Positions 1 to 7,138 of a stretch of DNA of 16,953 nt are shown piece after piece. The stretch is from positions 1-16,953 of the forward strand of contig JBFHVQ010000064.1 in the NCBI GenBank assembly GCA_041589455.1. Direction: 5' to 3'. A program made the position numbers and the translations under genes. The notes below the pieces were generated by a model that worked only from the letters and a program-made list of their open reading frames with translations, did not search any database and had not been told where the DNA came from. This stretch comes from SZUA-229 sp041589455 (GTDB lineage: Bacteria > Pseudomonadota > Gammaproteobacteria > SZUA-229). Within the stretch, counting starts at the first letter, position 1. Each line of letters starts with the position of its first letter.

Positions 1-60
1 GCATTATTTCATATTGCTGAAAATAAAGCAGACTGGCAAAAGTGGCAGGCAGTTAAATAA
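1..60 (+). CDS. C-terminal tail of an unidentified protein (5' end outside window)
   Basis: The first reading frame is open from base 1 and ends with TAA at 58-60. It gives 19 residues ending in a Trp- and Lys-containing, helix-like tail (ADWQKWQAVK). The following bases are strongly AT-rich and non-coding in appearance, which fits a gene end. Too little remains to assign a family. A chance open stretch of this length is quite possible, so the call rests mainly on the composition change after the stop and on the position just upstream of another plus-strand gene. Confidence 0.4.
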   Translation, partial: ALFHIAENKADWQKWQAVK

Positions 61-73
61 TATTTAATTATAT

Positions 74-79
74 TATAAT
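74..79 (+). promoter_or_regulatory. Candidate -10 box (TATAAT) for the ExeA-like gene
   Basis: A perfect TATAAT lies in a very AT-rich stretch (61-83). No good -35 box is present at the usual distance; the bases about 17 upstream (51-56) read AGTTAA. If used, transcription would begin near 85-87, exactly at the first arm of the inverted repeat at 85-175. In such AT-rich DNA a TATAAT can arise by chance. Confidence 0.35.
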
Positions 80-84
80 ATAAG

Positions 85-175
85 AGCTCCGGACTTGTTT
101 TTTCCTTGAATGGAAGACATTATGGACTGCTGTTAATTAGTTTTATAAATTGATAAAAAAGACAAGTCGGGAGCT
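85..175 (+). promoter_or_regulatory. Long-range inverted repeat covering the ribosome binding site of the ExeA-like gene
   Basis: The arm 85-103 (AGCTCCGGACTTG followed by six T) is complementary to 157-175 (six A with one G, then CAAGTCGGGAGCT). Of the 19 positions, 17 are Watson-Crick pairs, one is a G-U pair (99/161) and one is a mismatch (91/169). The loop is 53 bases, 104-156. The downstream arm contains GGGAG (169-173), the only Shine-Dalgarno-like sequence before the ATG at 186, so in RNA the stem would hide it. Possible readings are a translational switch, an attenuator, or a tiny inverted-repeat element of about 91 bp. No target-site duplication is visible around it. Confidence 0.5.
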
Positions 176-185
176 TGCGAATACT

Positions 186-2255
186 ATGTATGAAGCATTT
201 TATGGGCTCAAGGAAAAGCCGTTTACATTATTACCAGATCCGGATTATCTATATCTAAGCCCAAAACATCAGAGAGCCCTTACCTTGCTGGAATACGGCA
301 TGATGAATCATGCCGGATTTAGTGTTATCTGTGGTGATACCGGCGCAGGGAAAACTACTCTGATTAGAAGGCTTTTGTCTGAGCTGGGTGACGATACAAC
401 CGTTGGGCTGATTACCAATACACATCAATCATTTGGCGAACTATTAAACTGGGTGTTGATGGCATATGGGTTAGATGGTGATGGTAAAAGCAAAGCGCAG
501 ATGCATCAGATTTTTGTTAACTTCCTGATAGAGCAATATGCAGACCAGAAACATACAGTGCTTATAGTTGATGAGGCACAGAATATGAAAGCCGATACGT
601 TAGAGGAATTGCGTATGCTTTCAAATATAAATGCTGATAAGGACCAGGTGTTACAGGTTATTCTTGCAGGTCAACCGGCACTACGTGAGACGCTTCGTAA
701 GCCAGAGTTAATGCAGTTTGCTCAGCGTATTGCGGTAGACTATTACCTTGAGGCATTAAGTGAAGAGGAGACGCAGGCTTATATAGCTCATCGCCTTGGA
801 GTTGCTGGCGCTAAAGAGGAAGTTTTTACAAAGGACGCATGTCAGGCAATATTTCAATATAGTGGCGGCACGCCAAGACTTATAAATCTGTTGTGTGACA
901 CAGCATTAGTTTATGGATTTGCGGAACAGGTTAAGCAGGTAAGTGCGAGGCTGGTTCATGATGTGGTTGAAGAGCAGCATAGTAGCAGTATTATTCCTAC
1001 ATTTAATACAGGTGCTGACGTGCTAACTCAGTTTGACGCAGTAGAAAATCATGCAGAAGGTGAAGCAAAAGATGCTGAAAATGAGCAAGAGGTAGAAGAT
1101 GCTATAGCCAGATTAGCTGAACGTGCAGTGCAGGCAGTTAATAAAGCTGAACAGGCAGTAATGGTGAAACAAAAAGCTGCGGTTAATGCAATTAATCAAT
1201 CGAGACCTGTGATTCGAGAAGTTGAAGTTAACAGAACAGTAACTGATGCAGTTGAAGATGTAGAGGCCGAGCAAATATCCAAAGTAACACCAATAGCTGC
1301 GAAGAACAGTGCAAATGAAGAAGTAGTGGAAAATACGCTTGAAGATACTCCTAATGAAAACGAAAGCGAGAATGGCATGGAACATAACTCTATGGAGGGG
1401 GGGGAAGAGCAAGAAGGCGGCCATAATGAGGCCAGATCTTCAGATAAAACACAACGATCTATTCATGGATTTGCGCCGGAAGATGTCTATCCGATTGTTC
1501 ATGTAGAAGAAAATCCGAAAAAAACATTCAGCTTGTTGTTAACAGGTCTGGTCGGTGGAATGTTTGTTGCCTCCATTATTATGGTTGTAATTGCATATAT
1601 GTTATTTAGTTCTAGTGATTTGAAGCTGGAAAGTAGAAATGTATCAGTAAGTGAATCAAGCTCACAAGCTGAGAAGCGAGAGTTGGAAATAATTCAAAAA
1701 GAACGAGATGCAGCATTAGCTGTTTCTCGAGCACTTGAAAAAGAGAGGGATGCAGCATTGGCGGCTGCGAAAGCGCAGGAAGAGATGAGAGCAGCAGAAA
1801 TGCGCGCGGCGGAGATTCTGGCAGAGCAAGAAAGAGCTGCTGATGCTAGATTGCGAGAGGCGAGAGCAAGAGCGAGAGCGGCAGAAATAGCTGAGCAAAA
1901 AGCTATTGAGAGAGAAAGGCTGTTGCGTGTGAGAGCTGAAGAAAGAGCGGCTGAGTTACGTTTACAGCAAGAGCAGGCGGCGCTAATAGAAAAAGCAAGG
2001 CTTGAAGAATTAAAGCGGCAAACAGCTATTTCTCTAACTGAATCAAATAGTGTGGTTCAGGAAAATGAGAAAGAAATAGCAGCTTTGTCATCCAAAGTTG
2101 CTGTTACAGAGGAATCTAAAGAGATAACAGAATCAGATTATAGTGTAGTTAAGTCAGTAGATGAGAAAAATATAAAGGAAATAGCTGACAAGAAATTTAC
2201 TGCAAATCCATGTAATAGTGCATCGGCAAAGTTTCTATCAACTTGTAAAAAGTAA
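186..2255 (+). CDS. ExeA/MshM-like AAA ATPase with a membrane anchor and coiled-coil tail
   Basis: This 689-residue protein opens with the hallmark of ExeA-type secretion ATPases (MYEAFYGLKEKPF, then a PDPDYLYLS motif). Walker A is GDTGAGKTT (residues 50-58) and Walker B is LIVDEAQ (126-132). The AAA module ends near residue 270. A low-complexity acidic linker follows (about 280-445), then one hydrophobic segment (about 448-474) and a charged Ala/Glu/Arg-rich coiled coil (about 496-613). The tail holds two Cys (676 and 687). ExeA relatives help assemble secretins, type IV or MSHA pili, or polysaccharide export complexes, and usually carry a peptidoglycan-binding domain; none is recognisable here. 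The partner system is therefore unknown. ATG at 186 is preferred because the ExeA motif begins there and GGGAG precedes it; a TTG at 150 is in frame but lies in the hairpin loop with no ribosome site. Confidence 0.85.
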   Translation: MYEAFYGLKEKPFTLLPDPDYLYLSPKHQRALTLLEYGMMNHAGFSVICGDTGAGKTTLIRRLLSELGDDTTVGLITNTHQSFGELLNWVLMAYGLDGDGKSKAQMHQIFVNFLIEQYADQKHTVLIVDEAQNMKADTLEELRMLSNINADKDQVLQVILAGQPALRETLRKPELMQFAQRIAVDYYLEALSEEETQAYIAHRLGVAGAKEEVFTKDACQAIFQYSGGTPRLINLLCDTALVYGFAEQVKQVSARLVHDVVEEQHSSSIIPTFNTGADVLTQFDAVENHAEGEAKDAENEQEVEDAIARLAERAVQAVNKAEQAVMVKQKAAVNAINQSRPVIREVEVNRTVTDAVEDVEAEQISKVTPIAAKNSANEEVVENTLEDTPNENESENGMEHNSMEGGEEQEGGHNEARSSDKTQRSIHGFAPEDVYPIVHVEENPKKTFSLLLTGLVGGMFVASIIMVVIAYMLFSSSDLKLESRNVSVSESSSQAEKRELEIIQKERDAALAVSRALEKERDAALAAAKAQEEMRAAEMRAAEILAEQERAADARLREARARARAAEIAEQKAIERERLLRVRAEERAAELRLQQEQAALIEKARLEELKRQTAISLTESNSVVQENEKEIAALSSKVAVTEESKEITESDYSVVKSVDEKNIKEIADKKFTANPCNSASAKFLSTCKK
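1397..1404 (+). repeat. G8 homopolymer inside the ExeA-like gene
   Basis: Eight consecutive G lie in the linker codons (Glu-Gly-Gly-Glu). Gain of one G leads to TAA at 1424-1426; loss of one leads to TAG at 1504-1506. Both stops fall before the membrane segment (starting about 1527), so slippage would leave a soluble ATPase domain only. Other runs of eight in this window are A8 (2776-2783 in pyk, and the coding strand of hrpA at 10782-10789), which are less surprising at this base composition. Confidence 0.9.
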
Positions 2256-2322
2256 ATTATTGGAAGCAATTGTAATAAAGTATAAGTAATAATATTTTTT
2301 CGAGCAGGCTTGTTGAATATAC

Positions 2323-2332
2323 CTGTTAACAG
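2323..2332. repeat. 10-bp perfect palindrome CTGTTAACAG upstream of the small ORF
   Basis: CTGTTAACAG is self-complementary and ends 8 bases before the AAGGA ribosome site of the 26-codon ORF. It could be an operator half-site pair, but a palindrome of this length can occur by chance. Confidence 0.3.
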
Positions 2333-2353
2333 TGCGTTTAAAGGATGAACGTA

Positions 2354-2434
2354 ATGAGTACGATGTATAGTGTCATAGTTGTTGTGGTGGTTGCGCTTTT
2401 GTTGTTAATCAATAGTTTGTGGCTTAGCTTTTAG
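2354..2434 (+). CDS. Candidate 26-residue single-pass membrane peptide
   Basis: ATG at 2354 is preceded by AAGGA (2341-2345) with 8 bases between, the best ribosome binding site seen in this window, and the frame closes at TAG 2432-2434. The product is almost entirely one hydrophobic helix: Met-Ser-Thr-Met-Tyr-Ser, then a Val-rich and Leu-rich core (VVVVVALLLLI), ending NSLWLSF. It has no charged residue. An in-frame ATG at 2345 would add three residues but overlaps the ribosome site. Its size and shape resemble small regulatory membrane proteins such as the KdpF class, though no family is recognised. It sits between the ExeA-like gene and pyruvate kinase, about 98 bases from the former. It is seen only as an ORF, and no expression evidence is available. 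Confidence 0.5.
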   Translation: MSTMYSVIVVVVVALLLLINSLWLSF

Positions 2435-2530
2435 AGTTTGTATATTGTGTTGATTGCGGGGTTATCTGTTTATATGCCCTAAAATCAGAACTGGCTTGAT
2501 CTGTATGTCCCATTATTCCCATCTTAATAC

Positions 2531-2536
2531 TATAAT
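2531..2536 (+). promoter_or_regulatory. Candidate -10 box (TATAAT) for pyruvate kinase
   Basis: A consensus TATAAT lies 33 bases before the pyk start codon, which predicts a leader of roughly 27 bases. The -35 region at a 17-18 base distance (around 2507-2513, GTCCCAT) is poor, so an activator or another sigma factor may be needed, or the box may be fortuitous. No terminator-like structure was seen between the small ORF and pyk. Confidence 0.35.
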
Positions 2537-2569
2537 CTATAACTCGACGTCTATCGTGAAGCATAAAAA

Positions 2570-4048
2570 ATGAAATTGCATCTAGAACAGAAGTGTAGCT
2601 GTAATAACTGGCGAAGAACAAAAATAATAGCGACACTTGGGCCTGCAACAAGGAGTGAAGCTAAGATCGCGCAGTTGATTGAAGCAGGAGTTAATATTTT
2701 CAGGCTAAATATGTCTCATGGTACACATGAAGAACATGAGTTGCTAGCCGAGAAAGTAAGAAAGGTGGCAAAAAGAAAAAAAATTCACATCGGCATATTA
2801 ATGGATTTGTGTGGCCCTAAGATAAGGGTAGGTAAGTTTAAAGAAGATAAAATTGAATTACGACCAGGTGAAAAAGTTGTTGTTAGCTGTAGCGCCAAGC
2901 TAGGCGATGTTGGGTTAATTGTTTCGCAATATAAAAGGCTCTATAACGATGTTGCGCCTTCTGATCGCATTTTACTAGATGATGGAAAGCTTGAGTTAGA
3001 GGTCCAGCAAATTGATGGCAAGGATGTTATTTGTGAGGTTGTCTATGGTGGCATACTGAAAAATAATAAGGGGTTAAATCTGCCAGATAGCAAAATTTCT
3101 ACATCGAGCTTTACTTCAAAAGATAAAAAAGATACTGAGCTAGCAGTAAAAATAAGGACAGATTTTCTTGCGTTGAGCTTTGTTCGGGATGAAAAATGCA
3201 TAAAAACACTAAAGCGCTACCTTACCAAGCTAGATTCTAAAATACCTGTCATTGCAAAAATTGAAAAGCCAGAAGCGATAGAGCATATTGAAAATATTTT
3301 ACATTACTCAGATGGTATAATGGTTGCGAGAGGAGATCTTGGAATAGAAGTGCCTCCACAGCAGGTTCCCTTGTTGCAAAAGCAATTGATTAATCGAGCG
3401 CGTTTTCATGCGAAGCCGGTTATTGTTGCAACTCAGATGCTTGAGTCAATGATTGTAAGTTCAAAGCCAACCAGGGCAGAAGTTGGAGATGTAGCTACTG
3501 CGGCTTTATCGAGTGCGGATGCAGTAATGCTGTCGGCTGAAACTGCAAGTGGTGATTTTCCCGTTGAGTCAGTAGCAATGATGGATGATATTTTAAGAGA
3601 GATGGAAAGCTATCAACTTGATATGGGTAAGTTTGGGGAGTTGGAATTTGATAAGTGTGCAAAAGAGATTGAAGCAGAAAGAAAAGCGATTGCTCGAGCG
3701 GTTAAAACACTATCAAATGAATTAAATTTGCAGGGAATAATTGTTCCAACGCGTAGTGGTACAACGGCTAGAATACTCTCTGCGGATAGACCAGGTTCGC
3801 CACTTGTTGGTATAAGTAGTGATGCTTCGGTATGCCGTAGACTTAATTTAAGCTGGGGCATCATCCCAATATCTATAGATGAGGAAGTTATACATGACTG
3901 GAAAGATTTGTGTGATGAAGTGTCAGATTTGTGTGGTCTTGGCGCATCAGGTAATCGGATACTGTTAATATCCGGATTTAGTAATAAGATTGAAGAAAAT
4001 GAACCAGTGATGAAGTTAATGCATATAACAGGAAAAGAATTCAGTTAG
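2570..4048 (+). CDS. pyk: Pyruvate kinase, PykA-like, probably K+-independent
   Basis: This enzyme converts phosphoenolpyruvate and ADP to pyruvate and ATP, the last step of glycolysis, in the cytoplasm. The 492 residues cover the barrel, B domain (about 82-178) and C-terminal regulatory domain. Visible motifs: RTKIIATLGPAT (16-27), R45 and N47 in FRLNMSHG, the catalytic Lys230 and metal ligand Glu232 in VIAKIEKPEA, metal ligand Asp256 in MVARGDLGIEV, and PTRAEV with SAETASGD. Lys84 in DLCGPKIRVG occupies the place of Glu117 of the rabbit muscle enzyme; Lys there marks K+-independent enzymes, E. coli PykA among them. About 14 residues precede the usual family start and include two Cys (CSC); no alternative Met exists before residue 48. 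The ribosome site is weak (GAAG at 2558-2561). The gene ends directly against the stop codon of convergent putA. Confidence 0.97.
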   Translation: MKLHLEQKCSCNNWRRTKIIATLGPATRSEAKIAQLIEAGVNIFRLNMSHGTHEEHELLAEKVRKVAKRKKIHIGILMDLCGPKIRVGKFKEDKIELRPGEKVVVSCSAKLGDVGLIVSQYKRLYNDVAPSDRILLDDGKLELEVQQIDGKDVICEVVYGGILKNNKGLNLPDSKISTSSFTSKDKKDTELAVKIRTDFLALSFVRDEKCIKTLKRYLTKLDSKIPVIAKIEKPEAIEHIENILHYSDGIMVARGDLGIEVPPQQVPLLQKQLINRARFHAKPVIVATQMLESMIVSSKPTRAEVGDVATAALSSADAVMLSAETASGDFPVESVAMMDDILREMESYQLDMGKFGELEFDKCAKEIEAERKAIARAVKTLSNELNLQGIIVPTRSGTTARILSADRPGSPLVGISSDASVCRRLNLSWGIIPISIDEEVIHDWKDLCDEVSDLCGLGASGNRILLISGFSNKIEENEPVMKLMHITGKEFS

Positions 4049-7021
4049 TCATTCTGGTTCAGGTGCAAAGCCACGTCTAAGGGTGTTTTCTGTGACATTG
4101 CAACAATCCATGTATTGTTGCAAATAATCACTACCGCCTGTTTTGCTGCCCGCACCACTCATGGCAAAGCCTCCAAATGGCTGTCGCTGTACAATAGCCC
4201 CGGTTATTTTCCTGTTTAGATATAGATTGCCAACATTAAAAAATTGCTTCGCATAATCCAGGTGGGAAGGCTGTCTTGAGTAAACGCCACCAGTAAGTGC
4301 GTAGCGAGTAGAGTTCGCTATTTTTATTGCATGTTCGAAATTATTTGCTTTTATGACTGAAAGTACAGGGCCAAAAATTTCTTCTTGTGCAAGTGGTGAT
4401 TCAGGATCTACATCTGTGAAAATGCAGGGGTTAATAAAGTATCCCTTGTCAATATTAGTGTCGTCAAACAAGAAGTTAGCATTAGCTATTGTCATGCCGT
4501 TTGATATTGTTTGCTGTATATTATTGTAAGCATGTTCATCGATGACAGGTCCGATGAAATTCTCAGGTTCTATCGGTGAACCCATAGTAAGGCTTGAAGC
4601 TGCCTCAAGTAATCGATCTACAAACTTTTCATAAATTGATTCAATTACAATAACGCGCGAAGCGGCACTGCATTTCTGACCCTGAAAGCCAAAGGCAGAT
4701 TGAAGTGTTCCGATAATTGCATCATCAAAATCTGCGTCTGAATCAATTATGATTGCATTCTTTCCGCCCATTTCGGCAATAACTTTTTTGATGTGTGTCT
4801 GCCCGTGTTGAATCTGTGCGCCAGTAGCAATAAGCTGCGTGCCAACCTGAAGCGATCCTGTAAAACTTATAATATGAATATCAGGCTTACGAGAGAGATA
4901 CTCGGCAACAACTTTTCCTGGTCCTGGCAAGAAGTTAATAACCCCATCAGGAAGTTCAACCTGTTTCCATAGTTGCATTAATTTTGCGGCAATAACAGGC
5001 GTCAGGCTGGCAGGCTTTAGTATGCAAGTGTTGCCAGTTACAATGGACGCACTAAGCATCCCGCATAAAATTGCGAGTGGGAAATTCCAGGGGGCTATGA
5101 CCAGGCTGATTCCTCTGGCTTTGTAAATTAGTTGATTGTCTTCGCCGCTGATTCTGTCGACCGGTGTAGACAATAAGATTTCAGCCTGTTGTGCATAATA
5201 ATTAATAAAGTCGATGGCTTCACATACGTCTGCATCGGCTTCTTGCCAATTCTTACCTGCTTCTAGAACCTGCATGGCTGAAAATTCATAGCGATTATCT
5301 AATAAAAGATTTGCAACTCTACGGAGGTAGTCGGCGCGTTGTTGGACGGCAGTTTGAGACCATGAAGGAAAAGCTGCCTTAGCGGCCATTAAAGCCTGGT
5401 CTGCATGTTTATGATTGGCAGACGAAACGGTGCCTATAATTTGTTCTGGTTCTGCAGGATTGATAGATGTGATTTTTTCAGAACTATCTATGTCTTCTCC
5501 ATTGATAATAAGCGGATAATGTCTACCTAATGTCTGTTTTGTCTGTTCAAGTGTTAATGAAAATAATTTTCTCTGTTCTTCATTAGTAAAGCGTAGTGTT
5601 GCGGTGTTGACAAATCTATGACTGGGAGACTGTGTGAGTTTTAAAGATGACTGTACTGGTAGTGGCTGTTCAAATATGGCGGAGGTGTCAGAGGTAATTA
5701 AGTTCCCGAAGCCTGTATCAAGAAGGCTTCTACCGCTAGCGTTTTCAAGTAAGCGGCGTACTAGGTAAGCCATTCCAGGTAATGTTTCACCGAAGGGTAC
5801 ATAAACTCTTAGTCTGTGGCCCAGTTTCTCAAGTGAATGTTTAAACGGATCAGCCATGCCATAAAGCATTTGGAATTCATATTGATCATGAGTCAGCTTC
5901 AGCTGCTGTATAAGAGCCATGGAGTATGCAATGCTTCTAGGGTTATGTGTGGCAATTGCGGTGTGAACATGGTTGTGTGAAGTTAACAGTAAATACAGGC
6001 ATTGTTCATAGTTGTAGTCGGTATCATTTTTGTTTTCCCAGACGGGACACGGCCAGTTATTCTGTCGTGCAATTACCGTTTCATAATCCCAGTATGCGCC
6101 ACGCACCAGTCGAATGGTGAAGGGGGTTTTACGTTGTTGAGCCAGTGTAATCAGGCGCTGTAAGTCGGGATAGCTTTCTTTCAGATAAGCCTGTATGGCA
6201 ATGCCAATATGAGGCCAAGCTATAAACTCATCTTCCATAATTATCTGTTTGAAGCATTGTAAAACAATATGCTTAAAATCGTATTGTTCCATGTCGATGG
6301 TAATAAAGGCATTGTTTTTGATTGCGGAGCGGAGTATTGCTCGTAAACGCTCGAGGATTGCTTTACAGCTTGCGTCGGGCGCAACCCCACGTATTTGGGA
6401 ATATAAAGAGGATAATTTAATAGAGAGGTTAAGTTTAGGTGCTGGCATGCCGTGGCTTGTGTCGAGTAGCTCATTATGTGACCAGCTATATATCGGTCCT
6501 GATAGTTGTTGCAGCATATCCTGGTAATGCTGTTGATATTCAGCGGCTTCTTTTTCAGAAATTGTCGCTTCACCAAGTAGATCAAGGGTGAAGTTCATGT
6601 GCTGATGGCGTAATCGGCTAACCGTGGTTAATGCGTGATGTAGCTGGCTGCCCCCCATAAATTTACGTGCAAAGCCTCGAAGTGTGTAACGTACAGTTGG
6701 CGCGGCAATACGTGTGGCCCATGGGGTGTCACTGTGATTTAAGCTCCACTCTGCGAAACGAGGTAATGCCAGGTCAGAAAAATATTCTTGTAAATGAAGC
6801 GCAAGGTCCTGATCGTTATCCAGAGTTGGTAAGACATCAATAAATCTTAAGGCTTGAATACGAAAGTCAGGATCAGATATTGTACGGCTGATAAGTAAAT
6901 CTAGCCATTGATGTGGTTTTGACTCTGTAAGTTGTACATCATGTAGAGTATCTAGCAGGCGTTTGCCGTGATCTAGAATTTGTTGCTGAAAGTCTTTGGG
7001 TAGCGAACTTTGTGCAACCAT
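4049..7021 (-). CDS. putA: Bifunctional proline dehydrogenase / delta-1-pyrroline-5-carboxylate dehydrogenase (minimal PutA)
   Basis: PutA oxidises proline to glutamate in two steps, passing electrons through FAD to the quinone pool and then reducing NAD+. The 990 residues hold the proline dehydrogenase barrel (about 100-450; RLVRGAYWDYE at 304-314, paired Arg422-Arg423 in LVRRLLENAS) and the aldehyde dehydrogenase half (about 505-985; APWNFPLA, SFTGS, Glu750 in AEMGGKN, catalytic Cys784 in GFQGQKCSAASR). There is no N-terminal ribbon-helix-helix domain, so unlike the E. coli protein (1320 residues) it cannot repress its own gene. This is the short type, like the 999-residue Bradyrhizobium enzyme. 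The start is ATG at 7021, with AGGTGG five bases upstream; an in-frame GTG at 7030 lies inside that ribosome site. The gene converges on pyk with no gap. Confidence 0.97.
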   Translation of the reverse strand: MVAQSSLPKDFQQQILDHGKRLLDTLHDVQLTESKPHQWLDLLISRTISDPDFRIQALRFIDVLPTLDNDQDLALHLQEYFSDLALPRFAEWSLNHSDTPWATRIAAPTVRYTLRGFARKFMGGSQLHHALTTVSRLRHQHMNFTLDLLGEATISEKEAAEYQQHYQDMLQQLSGPIYSWSHNELLDTSHGMPAPKLNLSIKLSSLYSQIRGVAPDASCKAILERLRAILRSAIKNNAFITIDMEQYDFKHIVLQCFKQIIMEDEFIAWPHIGIAIQAYLKESYPDLQRLITLAQQRKTPFTIRLVRGAYWDYETVIARQNNWPCPVWENKNDTDYNYEQCLYLLLTSHNHVHTAIATHNPRSIAYSMALIQQLKLTHDQYEFQMLYGMADPFKHSLEKLGHRLRVYVPFGETLPGMAYLVRRLLENASGRSLLDTGFGNLITSDTSAIFEQPLPVQSSLKLTQSPSHRFVNTATLRFTNEEQRKLFSLTLEQTKQTLGRHYPLIINGEDIDSSEKITSINPAEPEQIIGTVSSANHKHADQALMAAKAAFPSWSQTAVQQRADYLRRVANLLLDNRYEFSAMQVLEAGKNWQEADADVCEAIDFINYYAQQAEILLSTPVDRISGEDNQLIYKARGISLVIAPWNFPLAILCGMLSASIVTGNTCILKPASLTPVIAAKLMQLWKQVELPDGVINFLPGPGKVVAEYLSRKPDIHIISFTGSLQVGTQLIATGAQIQHGQTHIKKVIAEMGGKNAIIIDSDADFDDAIIGTLQSAFGFQGQKCSAASRVIVIESIYEKFVDRLLEAASSLTMGSPIEPENFIGPVIDEHAYNNIQQTISNGMTIANANFLFDDTNIDKGYFINPCIFTDVDPESPLAQEEIFGPVLSVIKANNFEHAIKIANSTRYALTGGVYSRQPSHLDYAKQFFNVGNLYLNRKITGAIVQRQPFGGFAMSGAGSKTGGSDYLQQYMDCCNVTENTLRRGFAPEPE

Positions 7022-7052
7022 AGTACCCACCTGTTACAGTTTCGATACTAAA

Positions 7053-7081
7053 TTAATAGTTGCACAGTGGCGTTATAGCAA
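7053..7081 (-). promoter_or_regulatory. Candidate promoter for putA
   Basis: Read on the minus strand, TTGCTA (7081-7076) and TATTAA (7058-7053) are separated by exactly 17 bases. Each matches the sigma-70 consensus at 4 of 6 positions. The start codon lies 31 bases after the -10 box. This would let putA be transcribed separately from pilZ. Confidence 0.38.
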
Positions 7082-7101
7082 GTCCCAGAGAGTATTTTCT
7101 G

Positions 7102-7136
7102 ACATAAGAGGTTGATATATATAGAGGTTCTTATGT
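7102..7136. repeat. Inverted repeat ACATAAGA / TCTTATGT in the pilZ-putA gap
   Basis: Perfect 8-base arms (7102-7109 and 7129-7136) surround 19 AT-rich bases and are followed on the plus strand by TTTTT. A terminator would be expected on the minus strand after pilZ, but the U-run is on the other side and the stem is AT-rich, so a terminator role for pilZ is not supported. A protein-binding site upstream of putA is the other option. Confidence 0.35.
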
Positions 7137-7138
7137 TT

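Noticed and set aside
150..185. TTG start at 150 for the ExeA-like protein, adding 12 residues.
   Set aside because: There is no ribosome site, the family motif begins at the ATG at 186, and GGGAG precedes that ATG.
1113..1424. Minus-strand frame of 103 codons opposite the ExeA-like linker.
   Set aside because: It is antisense to a clear coding region. The product is Phe/Cys/Tyr-rich, with no ribosome site.
2776..2783. A8 run in pyk (and A8 in hrpA on the coding strand at 10782-10789) as phase-variation tracts.
   Set aside because: A runs of this length are expected in AT-rich coding DNA, and both lie in housekeeping genes where an off state would be costly.
6241..6585. Minus-strand frame of 114 codons and a plus-strand frame of 92 codons inside putA.
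   Set aside because: Both lie within the proline dehydrogenase region, where the putA frame is continuous and shows conserved motifs.
7022..7030. GTG start at 7030 for PutA.
   Set aside because: The GTG is part of the AGGTGG ribosome site that serves the ATG at 7021.
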